Assembly (NCBI GenBank): GCA_022615215.1 | Contig: JAKEHD010000188.1 | Coordinates: 1 to 9,070, forward strand | DNA: 9,070 nt | DNA from: Blastocatellia bacterium | GTDB lineage: Bacteria > Acidobacteriota > Blastocatellia > UBA7656 | Reading direction: 5' to 3' | In this document: positions 1 through 7,564 of the stretch, in pieces | Layout of the letters: every line of letters begins with the position of its first letter | Position numbering within the stretch: position 1 is the stretch's first letter | Notes under the pieces: generated by a model | The model's input: only the letters and a program-made list of their open reading frames with translations | Databases searched by the model: none | Told to the model about the DNA's origin: nothing | Program-made: the position numbers and the translations under genes

Positions 1-106
1 CGAGCAAAGAGTTAATAGCCCATCCTGCTGCGGCACGCGGCTTGGTAGCAAAAAATGGATACGCTATGAGCAACAGGCATCAGAGATGCGGCGATTGGAG
101 GAAACG
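1..106. other. Leader region upstream of the first permease gene
   Basis: No gene can be firmly assigned here. Two plus-strand frames stay open through the stretch: one runs into the permease gene in frame, the other closes at 174-176. The latter reads roughly as an alpha-helical tail with 'LIAHPAAR' and 'AKNGY', faintly like the C-terminus of a GT-B glycosyltransferase, but this is too short and weak to call. I see no convincing -35/-10 pair, so the operon promoter may lie upstream of the window. The last bases contain the Shine-Dalgarno of the first permease. Confidence 0.4.
97..101 (+). promoter_or_regulatory. Shine-Dalgarno of permease 1
   Basis: GGAGG lies 5 nt before the ATG at 107. 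This decides for the start at 107 over the in-frame ATG at 86, which has no comparable ribosome binding site. The start at 107 also gives the usual family N-terminus, a short amphipathic 'QDLRYGLR' helix followed by the first membrane segment. Confidence 0.7.
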
Positions 107-2542
107 ATGGAAACTATCATTCAGGACTTACGCTATGGCCTGCGAACTTTACTCAAGAAGCCCGGATTCACATTGATTGCGGTAATGACGCTCGCGCTCG
201 GCATAGGCGCTAACACCGCGATCTTCAGCCTCGTGAATACGGTGCTGCTGAAGCCCTTGCCTTACGCCGATCCAGAAACGTTAGTGATGGTGTGGGAGGA
301 GGCTCCGTTCATAGGGTTTACGCGCGACACGCCCGCCCCGGCAAATTACGCCGACTGGAAGGCAGAGCTTTCGGCCTTCGAAGATATGGCCGCGATTGAT
401 GATCGCAATTTCAACCTGACAGGCGATGGCGAACCCGAAAAGGTCTTCGCTTACGGGGTGACGGCGAATCTCTTTCCGCTGCTCGGCGTCAAGCCTGCTC
501 TGGGGCGCAACTTTCTTCCCGAAGAGGATCGGCCCGAAGCGGGCAAAGTCGTTATCCTGAGCCACAGTCTCTGGCAAGGTCGTTACGGCGGAGAGCCTGC
601 CATAATAGGCCGCGACATTCTGCTCAACGATGAAAAATACACCGTCGTAGGCGTGATGCCCGAAGGGTTTCAGTTTCTGGAGAGCTACATCGACCTCTGG
701 GTGCCGATAGCCTTCACTAAGGAGGAACTCTCCAACCGGGGCGGCCATTATCTGAGGGTCGTTGCGCGCCTGAAGTCGGGCGTGACTCTCGATCAGGCGA
801 ACGCTGAAGTGAAAACTCTCATGTCACGCATTGGGCGCGATTACCCGAATGAAACCGCCGATGGAAAACTGAGCGCCTCCGTGCTGTCTCTGCATGAAGA
901 AGTGACAGGAGGGACGCGACGCCCCTTCATCGTGTTGATGGTCGCGGTCGGAATGGTCCTGTTGATAGCGTGCGCGAACCTTGCGAGCCTTTTGCTTGCG
1001 CGAGCTTCATCGCGCAGTCGTGAGATTGCTGTGCGCGCGGCGCTGGGCGCTGGGCGCTGGAGAATCGCGAGACAGTTGTTGACCGAAAGCCTGGTGCTTG
1101 CCTGTATGGGTTGTGCCGGAGGTTTGCTTCTGGCTGAATGGAGTTTCATTTTTCTGCAACAGCTCATCCCGTCGGGGATGGACCTGTCAGCCGATCTGAA
1201 ACTCGACGCGAGGGCACTCGGTTTCACTCTGCTTGTTTCGCTGCTTGCCGCAGTGCTATTCGGACTCGTGCCCGCGCTTCAGGCATCGAAACCGGACCTG
1301 AACGAAATGTTGAAACAGGGTGGCGGGCGCGCAAGTGTAGGTGCGGGCAATCGCCGTTTGCGAAGCGTGCTCGTGGCCGCAGAGCTTGCGATGGCCGTAG
1401 TGCTGCTTGCGGGCGCGGGGTTGATGATTCAGACGCTTTACAACCTGCGCGGCCAGTATTCCGGCCTTCACCCTGAAAACGTCCTGACAGTAAGAACCAG
1501 CCTGCCGCTAAACAAATACAGAGAACACGCGCGGCGCGTGGCTTTCTACGATCAGGTCTTGGAGCGAGTAGGGAACCTGCCGGGCGTCGTGTCGGCGGGC
1601 TATACGACATCCGTGCCGCTCGAATGGAAAGGCGGCACAAGCGGTTTGACTATAGAAGGCCGCTTGCAGGAACCGGGCACAGTCAATGATGCGATTCACC
1701 GACAGGTGAGCGTCGATTATCTCGAAGCGATGGGCATCGGGCTCGAACGAGGACGTTACTTCACGGACGGAGACAACGAGCGGTCGATGCCTGTGGCCAT
1801 CATAAACGAGACGATGGCGCGGCAGTTCTGGCCCGGTGAAGACGTGCTGGGCAAAAGGTTCAAGCTCGGATCGTCCGATTCTACCAGGCCCTGGCTTACG
1901 ATCATCGGCGTCGCAGCCGATGTCAGGCAGATGGGAGCCGACGTTCCGGTCAAGGCCGAGATGTATATGCCTTATCGCCAGGTTGATTACAATCCGTGGT
2001 TCGCTCCGCGCGACCTTGTGATACGCGCATCGGTCGATCCCCTGAGCCTTGTTGCGGCGGCGCGGCGAGAGATTCACGCCGTAGACCCGAATCAGCCGCT
2101 TTCGGTCATACGCACTATGGATGAAATCCTCGGCGAAGAGACCACCGCGCGCCGCGCGGAAATGATTTTGCTTGCCGTCTTCGCGGGGCTTGCGATGCTT
2201 CTGGCCTCGCTTGGGATTTACGGAATCCTCTCTTACTTCGTCGCCGAGCACACGCCCGAAATCGGCGTGCGGATGGCGCTCGGCGCAGGGCGGCGCGACA
2301 TAATCGCGCTCGTGCTCAGGAAAGGCATGAGCCTTGTGCTAATAGGCGTCGCTGTAGGACTTGCGGCGTCTTTCGGGCTGACACGATTGATAGCGAGCCT
2401 GCTTTATGGTGTGAGCGCGACCGACCTGCTGACATTCGTGGTAATCACATTGCTGCTTGTTGTGGTTGCGATGCTCGCTTGCTGGATACCTGCGCGGCGG
2501 GCGGCGCGAGTGGACCCTATGGTGGCACTACGCTATGAATGA
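107..2542 (+). CDS. ADOP-family duplicated FtsX/MacB-type permease 1
   Basis: An 811-residue inner-membrane protein, the expected size for acidobacterial duplicated orphan permeases. Order seen: an N-terminal 'QDLRYGLRTLLKKPGF' helix; membrane segment 1 (about 21-47, with the family-typical 'LALGIGANTAIFS'); a MacB_PCD-type periplasmic domain (about 50-270); three membrane segments (about 274-298, 329-350, 367-395); then a second copy beginning with a membrane segment at about 418-445, a second periplasmic domain to about 680, and three more segments (about 684-712, 735-762, 773-798). Each half has the FtsX cytoplasmic coupling motif, 'EIAVRAALGAGR' from E306 and 'EIGVRMALGAGR' from E718, which in MacB-like systems faces the ATPase. 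The family is thought to use an ATPase encoded elsewhere; none is seen here. By analogy with MacB and LolCDE it may be a mechanotransmission-type exporter, but the substrate is unknown. It is the first gene of a three-gene array. Its last 135 nt nearly match those of permease 2. Confidence 0.93.
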   Translation: METIIQDLRYGLRTLLKKPGFTLIAVMTLALGIGANTAIFSLVNTVLLKPLPYADPETLVMVWEEAPFIGFTRDTPAPANYADWKAELSAFEDMAAIDDRNFNLTGDGEPEKVFAYGVTANLFPLLGVKPALGRNFLPEEDRPEAGKVVILSHSLWQGRYGGEPAIIGRDILLNDEKYTVVGVMPEGFQFLESYIDLWVPIAFTKEELSNRGGHYLRVVARLKSGVTLDQANAEVKTLMSRIGRDYPNETADGKLSASVLSLHEEVTGGTRRPFIVLMVAVGMVLLIACANLASLLLARASSRSREIAVRAALGAGRWRIARQLLTESLVLACMGCAGGLLLAEWSFIFLQQLIPSGMDLSADLKLDARALGFTLLVSLLAAVLFGLVPALQASKPDLNEMLKQGGGRASVGAGNRRLRSVLVAAELAMAVVLLAGAGLMIQTLYNLRGQYSGLHPENVLTVRTSLPLNKYREHARRVAFYDQVLERVGNLPGVVSAGYTTSVPLEWKGGTSGLTIEGRLQEPGTVNDAIHRQVSVDYLEAMGIGLERGRYFTDGDNERSMPVAIINETMARQFWPGEDVLGKRFKLGSSDSTRPWLTIIGVAADVRQMGADVPVKAEMYMPYRQVDYNPWFAPRDLVIRASVDPLSLVAAARREIHAVDPNQPLSVIRTMDEILGEETTARRAEMILLAVFAGLAMLLASLGIYGILSYFVAEHTPEIGVRMALGAGRRDIIALVLRKGMSLVLIGVAVGLAASFGLTRLIASLLYGVSATDLLTFVVITLLLVVVAMLACWIPARRAARVDPMVALRYE

Positions 2543-2558
2543 TGAATTATGAACGATG
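2408..2558 (+). repeat. Near-identical 151-nt tract, copy 1 (3' end of permease 1 plus spacer)
   Basis: This stretch aligns without gaps to 4883-5033 at a constant offset of 2475 nt. I count 11 mismatches in 151 positions, and the last 25 nt (TAT codon, final Glu codon, stop and first spacer bases) are identical. Synonymous positions are conserved as well, unlike the sequence just 5' of the tract, so this is DNA-level similarity and not only protein constraint. It is probably a gene-conversion tract or a relic of the tandem duplication. Confidence 0.8.
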
Positions 2559-2590
2559 TAATGATGAACATCTTCTTTCATTCATCGTTC
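2537..2590 (+). repeat. Heptamer array with inverted arm between permeases 1 and 2
   Basis: Heptamers close to GAAYGAT run in register from 2537, so the stop codon of permease 1 (2540-2542) lies inside the first unit. One unit (2558-2565) has an extra base. From about 2573 the sequence turns into inverted units such as ATTCATC. GAACGATG (2551-2558) pairs perfectly with CATCGTTC (2583-2590), and after a one-base bulge AATGA (2560-2564) pairs with TCATT (2578-2582, reading A-T, A-T, T-A, G-C, A-T inward). The predicted hairpin ends one base before the GGAGG of permease 2. There is no T-tract, so it is not an obvious intrinsic terminator. RNA stabilisation, processing or translational control are inferences. 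Confidence 0.7.
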
Positions 2591-2595
2591 GGAGG
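2591..2595 (+). promoter_or_regulatory. Shine-Dalgarno of permease 2
   Basis: GGAGG is placed 10 nt before the ATG at 2606 and directly after the spacer hairpin. It supports 2606 as the start. The longer in-frame possibility from 2549 would translate the heptamer repeat and has no ribosome binding site. Confidence 0.75.
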
Positions 2596-2605
2596 ACAAA
2601 CGACC

Positions 2606-5017
2606 ATGAACAATTTGCTGCAAGACCTGCGCTATAGTGCGCGAATGTTTCTGAAGAACCCCGGATTCACCGCAGTTGCCATAATCACGCTTGCGCTCGG
2701 CATAGGCGCAAACAGCACGATCTTCAGCTTCGTCAACGGTGTTATGCTTCGCCCGCTCCCATACCGGAATCCTGAACGATTGGTACTTCTCGATGAGACT
2801 GCGCCGAAACGCGGGATCGACTCGATGAACGTATCGTTTCCGAACTTCGCAGACTGGCGCGAGCGGAATCAGGTCTTCGAAGGCATTGCAGCATTTATCG
2901 AAGGCAGCTACACATTGACCGGCAAGGGCGAGCCTGAACAGTTTCCCGCAGCGAGGATCTCTCATGGTCTCTTCGAGATTCTGGGCGTCGCGCCCGTAGA
3001 GGGCCGGACATTTCGCCCGGAGGAAGACATTCGCGGTCAGGACATGGCGGTCATTCTGAGTCACGGTCTCTGGCAACGCCGTTTCGGATCGGACCCTCAG
3101 GTCATCGGCCAGACGATCACCCTCGGTGATCGCCCGCGCACCATCATCGGCGTTATGCCGCCCGGCTTCCGGTTTCCTGAATCGGCCGATCTGTGGGTTC
3201 CCCTTGCGCTTGATTCGGAAGTATGGACGCGCACGGATCACGGATTGAGCGCAATCGCACGCTTGAAGCCGGGGGTCACATTCGAGCAGGCTCAAGCCGA
3301 GATGAGCGCCATAGCCCTGCGCATCGAAGAGGAGAATCCCATCACCAATGAAGGAATGAGCGTCAACGTCATCCCTTTGCGTGAGGCGCTGACTGGCGAT
3401 TACCGTGAGGCGCTTATAATGCTGCTCGGGGCGGTTGCCTTCGTTCTGCTGATCGGATGTGCCAACGTCACGAACCTGCTTCTGGCGCGAGCATCGGCGC
3501 GACAAAAAGAGATTTCCATCCGCGCCGCGCTCGGAGCGAAACGCTCTCGCATATTCCGACAGGTGCTTACCGAAAGCCTCATGCTCAGTGTAGTGGGAGG
3601 GGTACTCGGTCTTATCCTTGCCCTCTGGGGACAGGACTTATTGCTGGCTGCAATTCCGGGCGAGTTTCCCTTCTGGATGAAGTTCGACCTCGATGGCCGC
3701 GTGGTGGGATTTACGACCGGCATTTCGATACTGACGGGGTTGATCTTCGGCACCGTTCCCGCCATGCAAACATCGAAGGTTGATTTGAGCGCAACGCTCA
3801 AAGAGGGCGGCCGAAGCGCAACCGCAGGCATTTTCAGACATAGGTTGCGAAGCATACTCGTGGTTTCGGAAGTCGGTCTCTCGCTCGTTTTGCTGATCGG
3901 GGCAGGGCTGATGATAGGCAGCTTTATGGAATTGCACAAGGTAAACCCCGGTTTCAATGCAGAGAAGGTGCTGACGATGTCTGTCGCATTGCCGCAGGTG
4001 AGGTATAGCGAGCCGGAGAAACGAACGGCCTTCTTCGAGCAACTGATCGAGCGCGTGAGGTCGTTTCCGGGCGTCGAGGCCGCCGCCGCGATTTCCAACC
4101 TGCCGATGAGAGGGGGCTGGGGGCGCAGCCTAACGGTCGAAGGCTTTCCCGTGCTTTCCGTAGGGCAAGCGCCAATAATTAATCATTGCGTGATCACGCC
4201 GGGCTATTTTCGCACTATGGAAATCCCCCTGATGATGGGGCGCGACTTCACGGATGCGGACGCGCGGGATGCGCTCAAGGTCACGATAATAGACGCGAGG
4301 CTTGCGCATGAATACTGGCCCGATGAAAGCCCGCTCGGCAAGCGCATAAGGTTCGGGCCGCCCGAAGACAATGAACCCTGGCACACTATAGTGGGCGTGG
4401 TCGGGGCCGTGCGTCACAGCCGCCTCGACATGGAGACGAGGAAGAGCATATACGTGCCGCACCTTCAGATTCCGGTAGGACGCATGATGCTGGCAGTGCG
4501 CACATCGGCTGAACCTGGAAACCTTGCCGCTGCTGTGCGAAATCAGGTGAAGGAGATGGACGCAGATCAGCCCGTCACCGGTGTAATGACTATGGCTGAG
4601 ATCGTCAACGAATCGGTCTGGCAGCCACGCCTTTACTCGATTTTGTTCGGCTTCTTTGCATCGGTTGCCTTGATACTGGCTTCGATAGGAATCTATAGCG
4701 TGATGTCATACTCGGTCGCCGCTCGCACACACGAGATAGGAATACGCATGGCGCTCGGCGCACGGTCCCGCGATGTCTTGAAGCTCGTCATCAGTCAGGG
4801 AATAAAACCTGTCTTGATCGGCGTGGCGATTGGTTTGACGGCCTCGTTTGCGCTGACGCGCCTGATGGAAAACCTGCTGTTCGGCGTGAGCGCGACCGAC
4901 CCGCTGACATTCGTGGTAATCACATTGCTGCTTATTACGGTTGCGATGCTTGCTTGCTGGATACCTGCGCGGCGTGCGGCGCGAGTGGACCCTATGGTGG
5001 CGCTCAGATATGAATGA
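2606..5017 (+). CDS. ADOP-family duplicated FtsX/MacB-type permease 2
   Basis: An 803-residue paralogue of its neighbours with the same duplicated plan. The N-terminus 'MNNLLQDLRYSARMF' is followed by membrane segment 1 ('IITLALGIGANSTIFSFVNGV'), a MacB_PCD-like periplasmic domain to about 265, membrane segments at about 268-294 and two more by about 390, a second leading segment at about 414-441, a second periplasmic domain, and closing segments at about 678-705, 728-752 and 763-790. The coupling motifs are 'EISIRAALGAKR' from E302 and 'EIGIRMALGARS' from E710. Start chosen at 2606, where GGAGG sits at 10 nt and the protein then begins exactly like permease 3. The gap to permease 1 is 63 nt and to permease 3 is 84 nt, both filled by heptamer repeats, so co-transcription is likely. 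Its last codons (GCG CTC AGA TAT) match permease 3, while the preceding ~120 nt match permease 1, so the 3' end is mosaic. Substrate unknown. Confidence 0.93.
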   Translation: MNNLLQDLRYSARMFLKNPGFTAVAIITLALGIGANSTIFSFVNGVMLRPLPYRNPERLVLLDETAPKRGIDSMNVSFPNFADWRERNQVFEGIAAFIEGSYTLTGKGEPEQFPAARISHGLFEILGVAPVEGRTFRPEEDIRGQDMAVILSHGLWQRRFGSDPQVIGQTITLGDRPRTIIGVMPPGFRFPESADLWVPLALDSEVWTRTDHGLSAIARLKPGVTFEQAQAEMSAIALRIEEENPITNEGMSVNVIPLREALTGDYREALIMLLGAVAFVLLIGCANVTNLLLARASARQKEISIRAALGAKRSRIFRQVLTESLMLSVVGGVLGLILALWGQDLLLAAIPGEFPFWMKFDLDGRVVGFTTGISILTGLIFGTVPAMQTSKVDLSATLKEGGRSATAGIFRHRLRSILVVSEVGLSLVLLIGAGLMIGSFMELHKVNPGFNAEKVLTMSVALPQVRYSEPEKRTAFFEQLIERVRSFPGVEAAAAISNLPMRGGWGRSLTVEGFPVLSVGQAPIINHCVITPGYFRTMEIPLMMGRDFTDADARDALKVTIIDARLAHEYWPDESPLGKRIRFGPPEDNEPWHTIVGVVGAVRHSRLDMETRKSIYVPHLQIPVGRMMLAVRTSAEPGNLAAAVRNQVKEMDADQPVTGVMTMAEIVNESVWQPRLYSILFGFFASVALILASIGIYSVMSYSVAARTHEIGIRMALGARSRDVLKLVISQGIKPVLIGVAIGLTASFALTRLMENLLFGVSATDPLTFVVITLLLITVAMLACWIPARRAARVDPMVALRYE

Positions 5018-5033
5018 TGAATTATGAACGATG
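4883..5033 (+). repeat. Near-identical 151-nt tract, copy 2 (3' end of permease 2 plus spacer)
   Basis: Partner of 2408-2558, collinear and without indels, with 11 mismatches counted by eye. Two of the mismatches are in the antepenultimate codon (AGA here, CGC in copy 1). Just 5' of the tract (for example 4790-4880 against 2315-2405) the two genes differ at many positions, so the border of high identity is sharp. Confidence 0.8.
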
Positions 5034-5085
5034 AATGATGAACATATTCTTTCACTCATCATTCATCATTCCGCGTTCATCGTTT
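5012..5085 (+). repeat. Heptamer array with inverted arm between permeases 2 and 3
   Basis: Five heptamers (consensus near GAAYGAT) run in register from 5012 to 5046 and again include the stop codon (5015-5017) of the upstream gene. Inverted units follow from about 5056. GAACGATGAATGATGA (5026-5041) can pair with TCATCATTCATCATTC (5056-5071), a 16-bp stem with one mismatch and a 14-nt loop. Because of the heptad period, shifted registers are also possible. An extra inverted unit (CGCGTTCATCG) and TTTT follow at 5071-5085. The Shine-Dalgarno of permease 3 starts at 5087. It is longer and more regular than the spacer between permeases 1 and 2. The role is unknown; a dispersed genomic repeat family is a plausible origin. 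Confidence 0.75.
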
Positions 5086-5101
5086 TAGAGGACAACGGAC
5101 T

Positions 5102-7564
5102 ATGAACAATTTATTGCAAGACCTGCGCTACGGCGCGCGAATGCTTCTGAAGAAGCCCGGCTTCTCGCTGGTGGCGATTATAACGCTTGCGCTCGGCATA
5201 GGCGCGAACACGGCCATCTTCACCGTTGTAAATGCCGTGTTGCTCCAACCGCTGCCTTTCCCGGAATCCGACAGGCTGGTTTTGCTGAACGAATCCGGTA
5301 CGCAGATGCAGATGTCTGTAGCCTGGCCCAATTATCTCGACTGGCGCGAGCAGAACCGTGTCTTCGAGCATATAGGCGTTTTCAACCGTGGCAGCTACAA
5401 CCTGACTGGAAGCGGCGAGCCGGAACGGATTCTGGCCGCGCGGATGTCGGCGGACTTATTTGCCGCCTTGAAGGCCGATGCCTCGATCGGGCGGGTCTAT
5501 ACCGATGACGAAGACAAGCCGGGCGCGAACGCGGTGGTCGTTCTGAGTCACGGACTGTGGCAACGGAGATTTGGCGGCGAGCCGCAAATTTTGAATCAGA
5601 CGATCTCGCTGAACGGGCGCGGCTATACGGTGATAGGCGTCATGCCGCAGGAGTTTCAATTTCCCAATCGCGTCGAAATGTGGGTTCCGGTCGCGCCGCT
5701 CAGTGATGATCCCGATTGGCAGCAGCGCGGCAATCATCCCGGCCTGATCGGAGTGGCGAGGCTGCGGGCGGGCGTGACGCTTGAACAGGCGCGCAGCGAT
5801 ATGGAATCTGTCGCCGTCTCGCTCGAACAACAGTATCCTCAAACGAATCAGGGCAATCGTGTCAGGATTCGACCTTTGAAAGAGGTCGCAGTCGGCGATG
5901 TTGGCCCGGCATTGTGGATGTTGTTGGGGGCGGTCGGCTTCGTTCTTTTGATAGCATGCGCGAATGTGGCCAACCTGTTGCTGGCCCGAGCCGCGACGCG
6001 ACAACGCGAAATGGCTATTCGCACCGCCCTGGGCGCGGGTCGCTGGCGTATCATTCGACAGTTGCTTACTGAAAGCGTGATGCTCGCATTGCTCGGCGGC
6101 GGACTCGGAGTTCTCCTGGCGCAATGGGGCGTCGATCTTCTTTTGAAGCTCAATCCAGACAGTCTGCCGCGCGCCGACGAAATCGCCACAGACAACCGTG
6201 TTCTTTTGTTCACAATCGCTCTCTCGATACTCACGGGTCTCGTCTTCGGGCTTATTCCCGCTTTGCAAACCAGTCGCACCGATGTTCACGAAACGCTCAA
6301 GGAAGCAGGGCGAAGTTCTACCGGCAGCCGTCACTGGTTGCGAAACGGTTTGATCGTGACGGAAGTGGCGCTGACGCTCGTGCTGCTCGTCGGAGCGGGG
6401 TTGCTGATTCGAAGCTTCTACAGTCTGATTCAGGTCGATCCCGGATTTTCGTATGAGCGAGTGCTTTCCTTCAACATCTCGCTGCCGAATCAACAATATG
6501 ATACGCCTGAAAAGCGCATAGCCTTCTATCAGCGATTGATAGAGAATATCCAGGCGATTCCCGGCGTGCAGTCAGCCGGATACGCTTCGGGGCTGCCGCT
6601 CGGCAACAATGGTTGGCAAACCTCTTTCACGGTCGACGGCCAACCGCCGCCGCCGGGGCAAGCCCCTCTGATGGAAGCCTGCCTGGTCAGCCCGGACTAT
6701 TTTCGAACGATGAATATTTCGCTCAAAGCGGGCCGCTGGTTCACAGAGCAGGATAACAGAGAGCATCTTCGAGGGCGCGACCTGAGCCGGATGAGTGAGG
6801 AACAGATAGAGGAGGAGGCGCTCAATTCGATAGTGATCGATGAAGAGTTCGCCCGTCGCCACTGGCCTGACGAGGATGCCGTAGGCAAACACATACGGCC
6901 GGGCCGAGACCCGTCCGGCCCTTTCATAGAAGTCATAGGCATAGTCGGTCGGGTGAAGATGGATGGTCTGAATACGGATTCGAACCGGGTTCAGGGATAC
7001 ATGCCATTTTTACAATTACCGGGGAACGATATGACCGTGGTTTTGAAATCTTCGATCGAACCCGAACAGGTGGTCGCCGCTGCGCGAAAGCAGGTGCAGG
7101 CGATCGATCCGGGCCAGCCGATTTACAACACTCGCACGCTTTTGGAAATTCGCTCCGAATCCATAGCGCCCGAACGCCTGAACCTGCTTCTGCTCGGGTC
7201 GTTCGCATCTCTGGCCTTGTTGCTTGCCATAGTGGGAATTTATGGAGTGATGTCTTATTCGGTCACCGAGCGCACGAGAGAGATAGGACTTCGCATGGCA
7301 TTGGGCGCGCAACAGGGCGATGTGCTGAGGCTTGTGATATGGAAAGGCATGAAGCTGGCTGTGGCAGGAGTCGTAATCGGTCTGGCGGCCTCATACTTTC
7401 TGACACGGTTGATGAAGAGACTTCTATTCGAGATGAGCGCGTCTGACCCTGTGACCTTTGCTCTGGTCGCATTGCTGCTCTCTGTCGTCGCCCTCGTAGC
7501 CTGCTGGGTTCCGGCGCGACGGGCGGCGCGCGTTGATCCAATGGAGGCGCTCAGATATGAGTGA
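5102..7564 (+). CDS. ADOP-family duplicated FtsX/MacB-type permease 3
   Basis: An 820-residue third paralogue. The start ATG has AGAGGA (5087-5092) at 9 nt, and the first 27 nt nearly match those of permease 2. Order: 'MNNLLQDLRYGARMLLKKPGF', membrane segment 1, first periplasmic domain (about 50-268), three membrane segments (about 270-296, 325-347, 362-390), second leading segment (about 412-440), second periplasmic domain, and closing segments (about 696-722, 744-768, 780-805). The coupling motifs are 'EMAIRTALGAGR' from E303 and 'EIGLRMALGAQQ' from E727. Compared with the other two proteins it has an 18-residue insertion, very charged and rich in Glu, in the second periplasmic domain (about residues 555-573), which explains its greater length. 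It is the last gene of the array, and no heptamer array follows it. As for the other two, an ATPase partner and a substrate cannot be named from this window. Confidence 0.93.
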   Translation: MNNLLQDLRYGARMLLKKPGFSLVAIITLALGIGANTAIFTVVNAVLLQPLPFPESDRLVLLNESGTQMQMSVAWPNYLDWREQNRVFEHIGVFNRGSYNLTGSGEPERILAARMSADLFAALKADASIGRVYTDDEDKPGANAVVVLSHGLWQRRFGGEPQILNQTISLNGRGYTVIGVMPQEFQFPNRVEMWVPVAPLSDDPDWQQRGNHPGLIGVARLRAGVTLEQARSDMESVAVSLEQQYPQTNQGNRVRIRPLKEVAVGDVGPALWMLLGAVGFVLLIACANVANLLLARAATRQREMAIRTALGAGRWRIIRQLLTESVMLALLGGGLGVLLAQWGVDLLLKLNPDSLPRADEIATDNRVLLFTIALSILTGLVFGLIPALQTSRTDVHETLKEAGRSSTGSRHWLRNGLIVTEVALTLVLLVGAGLLIRSFYSLIQVDPGFSYERVLSFNISLPNQQYDTPEKRIAFYQRLIENIQAIPGVQSAGYASGLPLGNNGWQTSFTVDGQPPPPGQAPLMEACLVSPDYFRTMNISLKAGRWFTEQDNREHLRGRDLSRMSEEQIEEEALNSIVIDEEFARRHWPDEDAVGKHIRPGRDPSGPFIEVIGIVGRVKMDGLNTDSNRVQGYMPFLQLPGNDMTVVLKSSIEPEQVVAAARKQVQAIDPGQPIYNTRTLLEIRSESIAPERLNLLLLGSFASLALLLAIVGIYGVMSYSVTERTREIGLRMALGAQQGDVLRLVIWKGMKLAVAGVVIGLAASYFLTRLMKRLLFEMSASDPVTFALVALLLSVVALVACWVPARRAARVDPMEALRYE

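Noticed and set aside
86..106. Seven-residue longer start for permease 1 at 86
   Set aside because: There is no Shine-Dalgarno before 86, while GGAGG is well placed for 107, and the family N-terminus begins at the later Met.
1508..2251. Long minus-strand reading inside permease 1, with similar ones inside permeases 2 and 3 (for example 2582-3505 and 5456-6496)
   Set aside because: These are antisense shadows of GC-rich coding sequence. Their proteins are low-complexity, rich in Arg, His and Gln, and lack any recognisable domain.
2549..2605. Longer N-terminus for permease 2 starting at the ATG at 2549
   Set aside because: It would translate the heptamer repeat, has no ribosome binding site, and adds residues not seen in the other two permeases. 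GGAGG at 2591-2595 points to 2606.
5012..5085. CRISPR-like array or intrinsic terminator in the heptamer spacer
   Set aside because: Units are only 7 bp, with no spacers between them, so it is not CRISPR. The stem is AT-rich with only four T's after the array, and it lies between co-oriented homologous genes, so a strong terminator is unlikely.
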